A model generated the notes under the pieces. It searched no databases. It was given only the letters and a program-made list of their open reading frames with translations, and was not told the origin of the DNA. A DNA stretch of 64,000 nucleotides from Pseudocercospora fijiensis CIRAD86 (Eukaryota > Ascomycota > Dothideomycetes > Mycosphaerellales > Mycosphaerellaceae). The DNA lies in NCBI RefSeq assembly GCF_000340215.1, contig NW_006921533.1, positions 5,547,424-5,611,423 on the forward strand, written 5' to 3'. Both the position numbers and the translations under genes were made by a program. Every line of letters begins with the position of its first letter. Position 1 is the first letter of the stretch. Below, one piece after another: positions 11,100 to 21,660 of this stretch.

Positions 11100-14060
11100 T
11101 CGCGACGATCCTATTAGACAAGATCTTTAACGTGCGATCCTAAGGATCCTAAGGATCCTAAGGATCCTAAGCGATCCTGTCGACAGGATCGTCGCAATCG
11201 GTAAAAAAGTTTCCGTAACGAAGTAGGCTAGGACTAGTACTAGGACCGGAAGTAGCAATAGCCGCTCTCTCGATCTAGTTTGTACGATAACCTAGCCTCG
11301 CTACCTCGTTACGTAAGGACTCTATAATGCCTTCTCGCGTAGTATTTAGAGCGTTGCGTATAGTAAGGCGCTATACTAGAGTAATAGTCGAGGCAGTCGA
11401 GGCAGTCGAGGCAGTTACTAGCAATATAGATAAACCGGCTATTAGCTATAGGGATTGCCTAGTAGTAGCAGCCTCTTTAGTACGCTTCTTCTCCTATTCG
11501 ATACGCTTTCTATCCTCGCGCTTCTTAGCTTTTATATCGAGGCTAGCCTTCTACTCCGCAATAACCTCTAGTCTAAGTCGCTTTAATTCGGCGGTTAGCT
11601 CGTAGATCTAAAACGGGCGCTGCTCCTACGGAAGTCCGTTATACTAATCTATAAACTCTACCGATTTCTGTTTTAATAAATCGATGTTAATAGCTACCTT
11701 ATCCTACTATTCTCGCGAAGATAGAGCGTTAAAGACATTGCAGATACTCTATAATATACGGTCTTCGAGTAGAGTCTATAACGGGAGATCGAATATATAG
11801 CGATTAGACTACCCTAGGAACCTTCTATTCTTAGAGGACAGCTAAGCTTAAAGCTTCGTAAATGCGATACCTAGACGAGTCGTAGTACCTAGCTTACGGA
11901 ATACTAGACCTATAGCAGCATCCGATAGTAGCGTACTCCTATAGAGCTTATCGAGCTCGGGGTTGTAGGCGTTATAGCAATGCTTAGGTATCGGCGGGTC
12001 TTATAGATATATTACTTTATTCTTACTAAGGTATTGTAGGATAACCTTACGCGGACAGAGGCCTTAGGCTCTACGATAGCGGTTATTCTAGAACTGCATC
12101 TATATGCGAGGGATCTTCTCGCGGCTAGCTATCTCTACCTTAGTCTAATACGCCTAATCCGGAATAGCTTTATCTCCGGCGCTATCGGTTGTATTCTTAG
12201 TCTTAATCTTAGCTTAGCCCCCTTTAGTACCCTCTCTAGGGAGTTATAATTAACTTAGGCCTAATGCACGAGTTAGTGTATAACGATTCTAGCGGCGTAT
12301 AGGATTAACCTTAATCGCTAAATAATGCGAGTTAGGGCGCGGCTGCTTCTTACTGTTATCTATATAGTATAGTAGGAAGACGAGTACGACACTCCGCTTG
12401 CCTTATTATATAAGAGCACGACTAACACGACCGAGCCGCTATACTAAATCCTCGATATCGCGAGTAATAGGGAACTTAACCTAGGTAACAGTCTCGATAT
12501 CTAGTATATTAAGACTAATACTAAATGCAGTCGTTGCGATTATAATACGAATGTTAGACGGCCCCTTAGGACTCTCTATAGTACGGCTATACTATTTGTA
12601 TCGACGAGTCTAGTCGCGCTTAGCTATACTACTAGTATAGAATAAGACGGCGGTATATATATTAGAGCTAGTATTATCCTACGTATACCGCTTCTTCGGA
12701 TTAGCACATTTAGCTGTCGCGGCAATTAGCTAGGCTCGAATAACATTAGCTAGCTCTTAGACAAACTTCCGGCTATCGATAAATAATAGGGCCTTCTTTA
12801 TACTATACGGTGTCGCTTCCTTAGTAATCGGATCGAAAGCTCTATCGACTATAAAGTATAGGTAGTCGTAGTTGCTAAGTTGATTCTTGTCGATAGTACG
12901 CAGGATATACGTAGTATCTAGCCGATCTATACTGCTACGAAGAACCTTAGTCTCGTATAGCTTATTTCTAAGAGGTCGGAAGCCGCCGTGCTTAGCTATA
13001 AACTCCTTAGTCTCCTCGGACATAGTCGTAGAACAGCCTAGCTAGATAGTGTTAGTACGTAGTAGCTTCCGTAGAGAGAAGATCTCTACGTACTCCTTGC
13101 GGAAGTCCTTCTACTTAGATATTAAGTGCATCTCGTCGATTACAATAAGCCTAATCCGAGCCCGTACCTTTAGATTACGGATAATCGCCCGGAAATCCTC
13201 GCTAGCTATAGTCTCTAGGCTAAGGATAATATAATAGACTTTTCTATCGAGGATCTTCTAGAACAGATTAGGATCTATACTCTTATTCTCCGTAGTAATA
13301 TTAGTTACGTTAATTAGATAGTTCGCTTGTTACGTAGTCTAGCGAACATCCTCTATATGCTCCTTACTAAGCCGATTTAGCGGAGTAATCTCGATGACTA
13401 CTATACCTATTAATAAGCTAAAGGCTTAGAAGGATATACTCTTACCTTCGCCCGTCTTTGCGATTATTATCGTATCCGAATAGCTAAAGATTAGGGCATG
13501 TATATAGTCGATTTAGGAGTCCCTTAGCATATAGCCCTTGCCTAGATGCATCTTGTCTAATATCTTTCGAAGACCCTAGATAACGATATCGCGGTATATA
13601 TCGACAGCTTCCTCTATACGTATCGCATCGTAGACGAGCTGCTAGACTATATCGAGAGACTCGGCTTCGAAGATTTCGTCGTAGCGTTACTAGAACTAGG
13701 CCTTGTATCCGCTCCTATGCTATAGCTACTCGAATAGTAGAAGATAGCTAAAGTCTAGAGAATCTCGAGTAATAGCAGCGCGACTTAGAACCTCGATTAG
13801 TCCGATAGGCTAATCCTTCTTATTCTTCTTGTTATTCTTCTTCTTCTTCTTCTCCTCGGCTTTCTAAAGGCGCTCTACCTTTTTAGCTATAGCGCGCTGC
13901 TTCTTGCTTCCCTTCGGCGGGCCTACTATTCTAGTACTATTAGGTGTATTAGAAGCTGAAATTAAGCTTATAAAGTAGTATAGCGGCGGCGACGGTAGCA
14001 ACGTAGATACGCGCGACGACTCGAAGCTTATAGAAGTGTATACTAGATAGCGGTGGAGTG
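11100..14060 (-). pseudogene. RecQ-type DNA helicase, RIP-inactivated
   Basis: A minus-strand frame is continuous in phase from about 14060 to beyond 12400, and coding-like to about 11100, broken by TAG/TAA. The N-terminal part has a Lys-rich tract (about 13825-13850). Motif I (AKTGEGKS) is at about 13437-13464 and a DExH box (DEMH) at about 13128-13139. Motif V (IATTAFSISLNI form) is near 12510-12545 and motif VI (Q-RLGRVSRA, with the Gln now a stop) at 12415-12441. An 88-residue piece at 12757-13023 is still open. In motif V the Gly-Met-Gly usual in this family reads Ser-Ile-Ser, as TG-to-TA changes would produce. The C-terminal third is charged and coiled-coil-like. RecQ-like helicases are common in repeated or subtelomeric fungal DNA (TLH-like genes). 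That this is such a gene is inference. Confidence 0.65.
11136..11191. repeat. Four exact 9-base repeats followed by a 20-base perfect palindrome
   Basis: GATCCTAAG occurs four times head to tail at 11136-11171. It is followed at once by a 20-base self-complementary sequence, 11172-11191, centred on GTCGAC and sharing the GATCCT word. This sits near the presumed 3' end of the RecQ-like frame, where it and the plus-strand frame converge. Function is unknown; repeat expansion by slippage plus a foldback is the simplest reading. Confidence 0.85.
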
Positions 14061-14471
14061 TACGCTAGCGCAAATAATAATAGGCGATAGATTATAGCTT
14101 TCTATACCCTCGGATAGCAGGATAGAGGCAAAGGTAGAAGTGTTTAGGGATTCTAAGTAGTAGAGACTAGAGATACGGTCCGTGCGACCCTCCGCACGTG
14201 CTTAGTTTAATGTTTTATATGCTGTTTAGTAGTAAATCACTTTATAGAGGGTAGAACAAACACTCTTATCCGGGCAACCTATCTTAGAAGATACGCTATA
14301 GAGCGCGTATTTTACATTTTGACGAATACTTTGTATAAGCAATTTTAATCTCCGTATTATTCCGTAGAATAGCTTTTTTAGGTTTGTACTGCGAAAGCGT
14401 ATATAGCATACTATATAATTAATTATAACTTTAGCATCCGGGCAATTATATAGAGGTAGAACGGTTTAACT

Positions 14472-14573
14472 TTAGGCGCTCCGCTATAGCTTTCTCTATA
14501 CCTAATATAGTTAGTGTCGATGCCTAAGGAAATAGAATTACGTAGAAGAATCTATAACACTCGGAGCGCCTAA
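14472..14573. repeat. 102-base unit with perfect 12-base inverted ends
   Basis: 'ttaggcgctccg' at 14472-14483 is the exact reverse complement of 'cggagcgcctaa' at 14562-14573. The 78 bases between are AT-rich. Size and structure resemble a small nonautonomous (MITE-like) element or a long-loop hairpin. I found no clear target-site duplication, so the mobile-element reading is tentative. Confidence 0.45.
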
Positions 14574-14767
14574 GAGGAGGTAGCAAGACTTTGCAACTAC
14601 GCTTTTCTATTTAGGTATACAATCTGCTACAGTACACTCGAGGAATCTAGCTTTTCTATAGCCTCTATCGGTAAATCGAGCGACTCTTCCTAATGCCGCC
14701 GCACAATTACACGACTAATGCGTTCTGCAGTAGAGGTTCCTTACTCGCTTAGAATCTGCTAAGCAAG

Positions 14768-15487
14768 ACTCGCGACTACTGCTAGACTAGACCGCTCCGC
14801 CGCTTCTTCTAGCAGTCTACGTAGAGGATAAGACGAGAACAGATTTTAAGCAATGTAGTCGGCATTCAAGCTACGAAGAAAGTATCTTAGGGCTCTTATT
14901 GCAAGCTCTATAGTTAGCTAGATGTTAACGGGCTATAAAGTAGTAATATATATAGGCCTTAGATAATGTGCTAATTATTATATAGGTTACAACGCGACGA
15001 GTATACTACTACAAATTAACCTATTAGATCTACTATACTTAGGATAACAAGATTAATATAGTTAAGGTCTTTTAGATACGAAGGAGGGCTTATCGATAAG
15101 CAAGGTTAGCCTAAGCTTTGCTATAGGAGTCCTATTATAAGATTAATAGTACGATAACGTAATAGGCTTTAAATGATTTAAAGCTTTAAGTAGACTAAGT
15201 CACTTTCGATCGACTCTGCTAAACAATTACCCTTAATATTATATCTCCGAGCAAACATCCCTTCCCCTCGTATCCGTTAATAAAGGGTATCCGTACGATC
15301 TTACTAGGGTAGTACTTAAAAGGATTTGACGGGCGTTAGGGTATAATAGCTCGTATACTAATTCTAGTTCAGCTCGTTATAGGGAGCTTAGCATTAAATT
15401 ACTATATAGAAGTGCTAACGCCGTTCTTTGTAAGTGTGAGTTTAATTTATAGCGGCCGCCTGCCCTAGTAGATTTAAAAGTAACCGC
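14768..15487. repeat. 720-base direct repeat, copy 1 (RIP-altered)
   Basis: This 720-base sequence recurs immediately downstream without any gap. I count about 39 differences from copy 2 across all 720 positions. Every one is a transition (C/T or G/A), and there are no insertions or deletions, which is the classical result of RIP acting on a duplicated sequence. It has no open frame of note. A near-inverted pair (aacgggcgttag / ctaacgccgtt) lies in the last fifth of the unit. Confidence 0.92.
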
Positions 15488-16207
15488 ACTCGCGACTACT
15501 ACTAGACTAGACCGCTCCGCCGCTTCTTCTAGCGGTCTACGTAGAGGACAAGATAAGAACAGATTTTAAGCAATATAGTCGGCATTTAAGCTACGAAGAA
15601 AGTGTCTTAGGGCTCTTATTGTAAGCTCTATAGTTAGCTAGATATTAACGGGCTATAAAGTAGTAATATATATAGGCCTTAGATAATGTACTAATTATTA
15701 TATAGGTTATAACGCGACGAGTATACTGCTACAAATTAACCTATTAGATCTGCTATACTTAGGATAATAAGATTAATATAGTTAAGGTCTTTTAGATACG
15801 AGGGAGGGCTTATCGATAAGCAAGGTTAGCCTAAGCTTTACTATAGGAGTCCTATTATAAGATTGATAGTACGATAACGTAATAGGCTTTAAATAATTCA
15901 AAGCTTTAAGCAGACTAAGTTACTTTCGATCGACTCTGCTAAACAATTACCCTTAACATTATATCTCCGAGCAAACATCCCTTCCCCTCGTATCCGTTAA
16001 TAAAGGGTATCCGTACGATCTTACTAGGGCAGTACTTAAAAGGATTTAACGGGCGTTAGGGTATAACAGCTCGTACACTGATTCTAGTTCAGCTCGTTGC
16101 AGGGAGCTTAGCATTGAATTACTGCATAGAAGTGCTAACGCCGTTCTTTGTGAGTATAAGTTCAATTTATAGCGGCCGCCTGCCCTAGTGGATTCAAAAG
16201 TAACCGC
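15488..16207. repeat. 720-base direct repeat, copy 2, at the edge of the altered block
   Basis: This is the second tandem copy, ending exactly where homology and RIP-type composition stop (the shared 'taaccgca' straddles the unit boundary at 15487/16207). Its last 150 bases keep more C and G at variable positions than copy 1, for example CA and TG words where copy 1 has TA. RIP was therefore lighter toward the unique flank. What the unit is remains unknown. The copies abut directly with no internal domain, so they are not a pair of LTRs around an element. Confidence 0.92.
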
Positions 16208-17810
16208 ATATGCATACACCCTGGCATTTGAGATTGTGCAGCGGCAATTTCGCCCTCATCGTGATATTGAGCAGTCACAATCGACCATCTCTTTCAACTG
16301 ATCGGCCGGCGCATCGAAGAGCCAACGGTTGCGATGCTCGAGACATCCGCAATTCGTAAGACTGGCGCCAAAATCAGGAACGAAGAAAAGAACCTCGCGC
16401 GCTCGTCCGTGCATCCGTCAAGAAAGGGTGGCGAAGAAATGATGTTGTCAACATAAATGAGTAGGTTGCAGCAAGAGTTGCCAGCTGGAGATCTCGAGGC
16501 GCATGTGAAAGTGAAAGCGGGAGATCTCCGGCTCCCGAAAATGACAGTACAAGAGTCCACAGAATTCCCAGAGCTTTCGGTGGTCGTGAAGCAATCGTCA
16601 GCGCGTAGATGATTCTGGGTGCAATTGATTCCATCGCATGTTATCAACATTTCCCATGATAACACCAAGAACGACCGCAGCCATCAATTCTTTTTGCAAT
16701 GTCTTTTGGCCCTGTCGTCCCTCCCAAGAGACTGATCTGCCGGTCCGCCACAAGAAGGCCTAGGACTGCTTCCGGCAGTAGGAGGCGGCAATGCGCGTCG
16801 TCTTGAAAGCATCGCCAGCAAGATTCGGATCTTGCTGGGAGCGCAGGCAGGTGACCGACTCCATGTCAATTTGATCTCACTTTGATTTCCCGTTTCCGGA
16901 ATGTTTTCATGTCGTTCTCCCGTCTTCCCACAAAGGCAACGGATACACGTGCAGCTCCTCCAAAGAGGGTATGAATCTCGGAGATGCATGCTATTTGTAC
17001 CACACTGATCACCTCGCTAGTCACTCAATCTTCGAACGCCATTCTAGGCTTTCGCAGGAGAATCGGTTTCGTTCCGGAACAATTCTGGAAGATGAGTTCC
17101 TAGCACCTTTGCAGCTTTAGGTGAATTAGCACAATGCCACACCCTGCTTCAAGTTTCTCTGCCATTCCACGGCTGTACAAGCGCTACGCTCGTAATGCCA
17201 GATCCAGTCTTCAATCTCAACACCTTACTTGAAGAAGCGCCGCGGTGTCGACTGTAGTGAGCCTTATTGTTTGCCCTCAGGTAAGAGCAGTGACTAAGCT
17301 ATCGATTGCCAGAGCATTCGACTGTAACCACTTGCTTCCACGATGAAGCGGTATGTGGTGAGGAAGGCATTGCGCTCACTGCTTCGTCGACATTCCCTGA
17401 ATGGAGATTCCAAGAGGGAGTTGAGTCGCAATCATGGCTCATTTTAGCAGCACTCACAGGTCTGAGAGCGTAACGTGAAAGTTTGTGAGCCTAGCACCAT
17501 CTTACTTGGGGATGTTTTCTTGTTTTTCAGTCGATCCGTCTCCAGGTCAGGTCCAAGACCCTCGTTCTCCAGGCAGACCGTCCTGTGGATGCAAATGAGT
17601 GGAGCTCACCATCGTCTCCAACCTGTGATTGTCTCAACAGGCTTAAATGTGAGCTCGGATCTGACGAGAAAAGGATGAGCAGATGAAGTCCCACTAGATC
17701 CGTGAAAGCCCCCTCCTCCTTGGCACTGAATCTTATCGATAGCACGGCCCAGCTGCTCCGCACGTGATAGCTTCCCACTTCCAGACAACATTGTATCCCA
17801 CGCCACAACC
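16208..17810. other. Intergenic, no supported gene
   Basis: Base composition returns abruptly to normal at 16208. Several overlapping minus-strand frames of 86 to 124 codons (about 16294-16989) look like chance frames: no domain, poor codon consistency, and overlapping alternatives. I see no RNA gene. The last 100 bases are the likely promoter of the PDCD5-family gene. Confidence 0.5.
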
Positions 17811-18298
17811 ATGTCAGATAGGGACCTCGAAGCAATCAGAGCGGCGCGACTCCAACAGCTGCAGTCGCAGCAAGGCGGCGGTGGCTTGCCAGCCCCGGGC
17901 GGAGGAGGGGGCCAAGAAGACCAACAAAAGTGAGTCGCGACCCAGAAACCATCACCACATTTGCTAACTTCGAACTCCTCAGAGCCCGTGAAGCTGAAGC
18001 CCGCCAATCTATTCTCTCACAGATCCTCGAGCCACTAGCCGCCGATCGTCTGGGACGAATACGCATGGTCAACGCGCAAAGAGCCGAAGATGTGGAATCG
18101 AGATTGATCATGTTGGCGAGGAGTGGACAGTTGAGAGCTCGAATTGGGGAGGAACAACTCAAAGAGATTCTGGCTGCTGTGGCTGATCAGGCTGAGAAGA
18201 GCGGTGGAGGCAGAGGGGAGACGGGCAGAGTTGTGGTGCAGAGACGGAAAGGTGGTTGGGATGATGATGATCTGGATGATTTGCTGAATGAGGATTGA
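17811..18298 (+). CDS. PDCD5/TFAR19 family DNA-binding protein
   Basis: This gene has two exons (17811-17929 and 17983-18298). The 53-base intron has donor GTGAGT, a TGCTAAC branch site and a CAG end. The product is 144 residues, close to the 125-140 usual for the family. After a short acidic/Gln-Gly-rich N-terminus comes the conserved three-helix core (from REAEARQSIL to about residue 110). In the last 30 residues there is a basic RRK patch followed by a run of Asp. PDCD5 proteins are small nuclear/cytoplasmic proteins that bind DNA or chaperonin in animals and archaea; the fungal role is poorly known. A start inside the intron would lose the first helix, so the upstream ATG with splicing is preferred. 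Confidence 0.9.
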
Positions 18299-18500
18299 TG
18301 CGCAAAAAGAGAGAAGGAACTCGGAAGCTATGGGAAAATAGGTTTCATCTGGTTTGCGGATGGTGCGGAACGAGATGAGTGACCCGCTCGAAGAGATGCT
18401 GAACTGGGATGCAGGAAAAGTATGGGATTGTGCATAGCGCGGCGTTCGGTATATACGATCATGCATCTACCACGATCGTATTTCTTGCTACGAAAGCGAA

Positions 18501-19876
18501 CTACCCTTCATGAATGAAAGCGTCCAGCGCATCGTATATCTGCTGCCACCGCACCAAGAGCAGCTGGACGGGGCCTGCTTCTGACTTGCCGGGCTTCATC
18601 GCCTTCAAATCTGCAATCTTGCTCTCGGCATCGCTCCGATAACCATCTAAGAACGGTTCCAGCCATCGCTTCACTTTCTCGCTCTGGTCATTACTTAAGT
18701 CTTCTCCGTTGGAAATGAAGTACTCCCACTCGTTCGCGGTCAGGAGCTCTGCACGAACTGCAACTTGTGTTTTGAAGCATATTTCATTCGTAGCCGGAAG
18801 AAGGGCGTAAGAACCCAGATAGCCGACATCTTGCAGTTGATCACGAGTCGTATTAGACAGATTGTCGAGTATGTAGTGATCCAAGCGAATGTCGTCGTCA
18901 GAGGGTGCACCTGGTTTGCTGGAGTTGATAAAGCCATAGTGGACAAGGAGCTTGTCATTAGGATGGGCGCCGTATGTCGCGAGCACTTCTTCGCCAGCGA
19001 CTACAAAGAAAGTCAGCCTGGACTCTCTTTCGTACCGTGGCAATTGCTCACCTTGCTGTTCAGGACATCACAGCCATGCAAGCGTAAAACCGTACACTTT
19101 GCTACGATCAATGAGACAAAGGAATGAGAGTACGTACCGTAGTCTCTATTTGCAGTGACCTCATATCCTTTGGCTGTCTGCCGGACGTTGACACCGGTGC
19201 CGCTGGGACCATGATTCATGTAATCTATGAAAGGGCACAGCACCATGAATCCAGGCTTAGCTCCCGGCGGTTTGAAGTGAAAGCTTCTGGAATTCACTAT
19301 AGCCCAGTAGTACTTAAAAACGTCGTCTTGTTCTTTGCGCGCAGAGTTGTCACGTAAATTCGCTACTATCGTTCTGCGGAACTCAGCATCCTTCCTCCAA
19401 TCATCGAGCTGTCGATCTAAGGGCTGTTGTAAAGATGGAGGAAGAAGATCCCTGAGCTTATGGCTCCAGAAGAGAGGCATGCTTGACTCAAAGTCTTGTG
19501 GGCCAGGCCAAGTTGATCTCCATACATTATAAGGAGACTCAGGTTCCTCGCATTCCGCCATAATGCTAAGAGTCAGCTGGACGTGAGGTGAAGCCTTGGG
19601 AGACAGATCACCGCCAGCATAGCTCTTCGCGGGCTTAAACATGGCCTTTTCGGGAACAAAGATGAGCTTCTCGTCTTGTTTGATATTTGCTGTTGTCACG
19701 AGGCCGACTCCGCGTCCTGCGATATGTGCTGGTTTGACCGAACCAATTTGTACGCCGCGATCTTTCGCCCATTGTGTGAAGTGCTCGTGCTCGTCCTGCG
19801 AGTGTCGTATTTCTGCATCGACTGCAACGCCGGACGAAGTCCGTCTACGCTTTGTGGACGCTCTGCTGGGTGCCAT
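18501..19876 (-). CDS. SET-domain protein lysine methyltransferase (Rkm/LSMT type)
   Basis: Exons are 19876-19138 and 19000-18501 on the minus strand, with a 137-base intron (donor GTACGT, acceptor TTTGTAG), giving about 412 residues. The split SET domain runs from the GRGVGL strand (residues 54-59) through an inserted helical region to the NH motif in DYMNHGP (221-222). It ends with GEEVLATYG (about 249-257), made only after splicing. The rest is a C-terminal Rubisco-LSMT substrate-binding-like helical domain. This architecture is typical of enzymes that methylate ribosomal proteins or elongation factors with S-adenosylmethionine; the substrate here is unknown. The start at 19876 is chosen because the longer in-frame ATG (19993) would run into the divergent neighbour. 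The unusually long intron contains an internal CAG/GTGAGC pair that might permit alternative splicing. Confidence 0.82.
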
Positions 19877-20029
19877 CGGAATCGATGCAAGGAAGAGAAA
19901 GCGGTGAAGTGAGGGTTCACATGAAAAGCCAAGGAATTTGAGTTCTGACCTCGAGACGGGCCCCGCTAACAGTTCTTGAATTTCCGTCCACACTCTGAGG
20001 ACCTATCACAACACATCCATATCGCCATT
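19877..20029. promoter_or_regulatory. Divergent promoter between the SET-domain gene and LRP1
   Basis: Only 153 bases separate the chosen starts of two oppositely oriented genes, so this stretch must hold both core promoters. I see no obvious TATA box. The role is inferred from position only. Confidence 0.45.
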
Positions 20030-20761
20030 ATGGAGTCGGTACTACCGCAGATTGAAGACCTCACTGGCGACGTGGACGATTTGCAGTCCGCTCTCCAGCC
20101 AATCCTTCAGAGCGCACTTTCCGCGAGCACCTCGAAGTTACCACTACTCGACAAAGCCAAACTCTACGTCTTGGCCACTTACGCGATTGAGTCGATACTA
20201 TTCTCGTACTTGCGACTGAACGGTGTAGACGCGAAGAACCATCCCATCTTCCAGGAACTGAATCGCGTCAAGGAATACTTCAACAAGATCAAGAATGTCG
20301 AAGCAGTCGCCAGTGGACCGAGCGCGAGATTAGACACGAACGCTGCAGGTCGCTTCATCAAAGCTGGACTATCGGGGAATGACAAATACGACGCTGACAG
20401 GAAGGAGAGGCGAGGGCGAGAACGAGCTGGCGCGAAGCGGAAGTTGGAGGGGATCGGCGTCGGTAAGCACACGAGATTTGATGGCATCGCGAAGAGAATT
20501 AAGGCGCAAGAAGAGACTGTCAACGTCGTCAAGGCTAGCGACGTGGACTCGGAAGACGGAGCTGTTGGTGTGAGTGGACAATCCACGCCTGCGAAGACAC
20601 CTGCGAAGACACCTGCGAAGAAGGAGAAACTGGATCTGGCGAGTGTTATTCGGAAGATTACTGAGCTTGAAGCCAAAGGAGCCGAAAATACACTATCAGA
20701 TGTCGATGTGAAGTCGCTGAAAAAGCTGAGGAAGCGCAGAAAGAAGCTTGGTGGGGAGTGA
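20030..20761 (+). CDS. LRP1: Exosome cofactor Lrp1/Rrp47 (C1D family)
   Basis: This is a single-exon gene of 243 residues. The N-terminal 110 residues form the Sas10/C1D domain (LDKAKLYVLATYAIESILFSYLRLNG-type helices). The C-terminal half is Lys/Arg-rich, with TPAK repeats from a 12-base DNA repeat at about 20585-20620. Lrp1 binds Rrp6 and structured RNA and helps the nuclear exosome trim 5.8S rRNA, snoRNAs and snRNAs. An in-frame ATG lies 18 codons upstream (19976), but conservation begins at the second ATG, where the sequence reads like other family members. It is divergent from the SET-domain gene. Confidence 0.85.
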   Translation: MESVLPQIEDLTGDVDDLQSALQPILQSALSASTSKLPLLDKAKLYVLATYAIESILFSYLRLNGVDAKNHPIFQELNRVKEYFNKIKNVEAVASGPSARLDTNAAGRFIKAGLSGNDKYDADRKERRGRERAGAKRKLEGIGVGKHTRFDGIAKRIKAQEETVNVVKASDVDSEDGAVGVSGQSTPAKTPAKTPAKKEKLDLASVIRKITELEAKGAENTLSDVDVKSLKKLRKRRKKLGGE

Positions 20762-21420
20762 TCCTGTGTCCATTCCTCGACCACACATACGATACTTTGG
20801 CTCTGGAGTAGAGCACGGCGGCATCTTTGGCTTCGACATTTCATGGCGTTCAATGCGGCTTTGCATGATACCCCGGATCTGGTGCTTGTTGCCTTTTTGT
20901 ATGTAGCATGAATCGATGCTACTTTTGGGTTCAAATCCGTACGGCATTTTAGCACAATTCACCATGCGTAGGTGATCCCCGATACTATTGACCATGCTTA
21001 TCCTTTTACACACCGCTATCTAGGAGAAGACATCATCTTCGCAGCCATTTGCGCCTTTGCATTGTCACATTGAGACAATGATTGACTGGAAAAAGAAAGC
21101 AGCCGACCTCGTGAGTGATACACACCAAGTGATCCATACAAGACAAGACACCTAAGGCAGCGGGCAGCGCTGCTGAGACACTGACCAAAAGGGCTCTCTC
21201 CTGCAAGCCTATCCAAGCATATAACCAATCTCTCGCCTTGCCAGACGACCGAAATCAAAATCGCCAAACACCTCCAGAAGCCTCAAAGATCTGCGAATTC
21301 AGAACAAGAACCAGACCGAAGGTACGTTTGCAACAAAAGACTCCGGCCTTGCACATCTTTACTTATTTACAATAGATCCAACACGACACGAATCCAGATC
21401 TACCAGACCAACAACCGAAA
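20762..21420. other. Intergenic, no supported gene
   Basis: Short minus-strand frames (20696-21013 and 21016-21267) have no domain and overlap the 3' end of LRP1 or non-coding sequence. A 'ggttcaaatcc' word at about 20928 resembles a tRNA T-loop, but the rest of a tRNA is absent. The right end is the 5' region of the small secreted protein gene. Confidence 0.45.
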
Positions 21421-21660
21421 ATGCAATTCCAGAAAATCTTCACCCTGTCCATGCTGGCCACCTATGTCACAGCCGGGCCAGCAGCCTACGGCATCTGTCA
21501 AGCAGGCTGCGCCGGCGTCACGGTCGCTTGCTACTCTGCAGCAGGCTTCGTCTTCGGCGTCGCCCTTCCCGCCGCACCACCAGCAATTCTTGCCTGTAAC
21601 GCGGCTTTCGGGTCTTGCCAAGCAGCTTGCTGGGCCGCGCTGATTGCACCGACACCTTGA
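21421..21660 (+). CDS. Small secreted cysteine-rich protein (Zys3-like fungal family)
   Basis: The product is 79 residues. Residues 1-18 are a clear signal peptide (basic start, hydrophobic core, AGP cleavage region). The mature part is Ala/Gly-rich with six cysteines in two groups (CQAGC...C and C...CQAAC). This matches a widespread family of tiny fungal secreted proteins often annotated as zygote-specific (Zys3)-like from weak similarity to an algal gene; their function is unknown. Being small, secreted and Cys-containing, it would be listed as a candidate effector, but nothing in the sequence proves that. There is no intron. Confidence 0.75.
   Translation: MQFQKIFTLSMLATYVTAGPAAYGICQAGCAGVTVACYSAAGFVFGVALPAAPPAILACNAAFGSCQAACWAALIAPTP

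Noticed and set aside
14768..16207. The 720-base copies as LTRs of a retrotransposon
   Set aside because: They abut directly with no internal domain, lack clear TG...CA ends, and no polymerase or primer-binding site is seen.
1..16207. Telomere or centromere at the left edge
   Set aside because: No TTAGGG/CCCTAA array is present and the block ends in ordinary genes. A subtelomeric origin stays possible but cannot be shown from this window.
20880..20960. tRNA-like T-loop word 'ggttcaaatcc'
   Set aside because: No A-box, anticodon stem or acceptor stem could be built around it.
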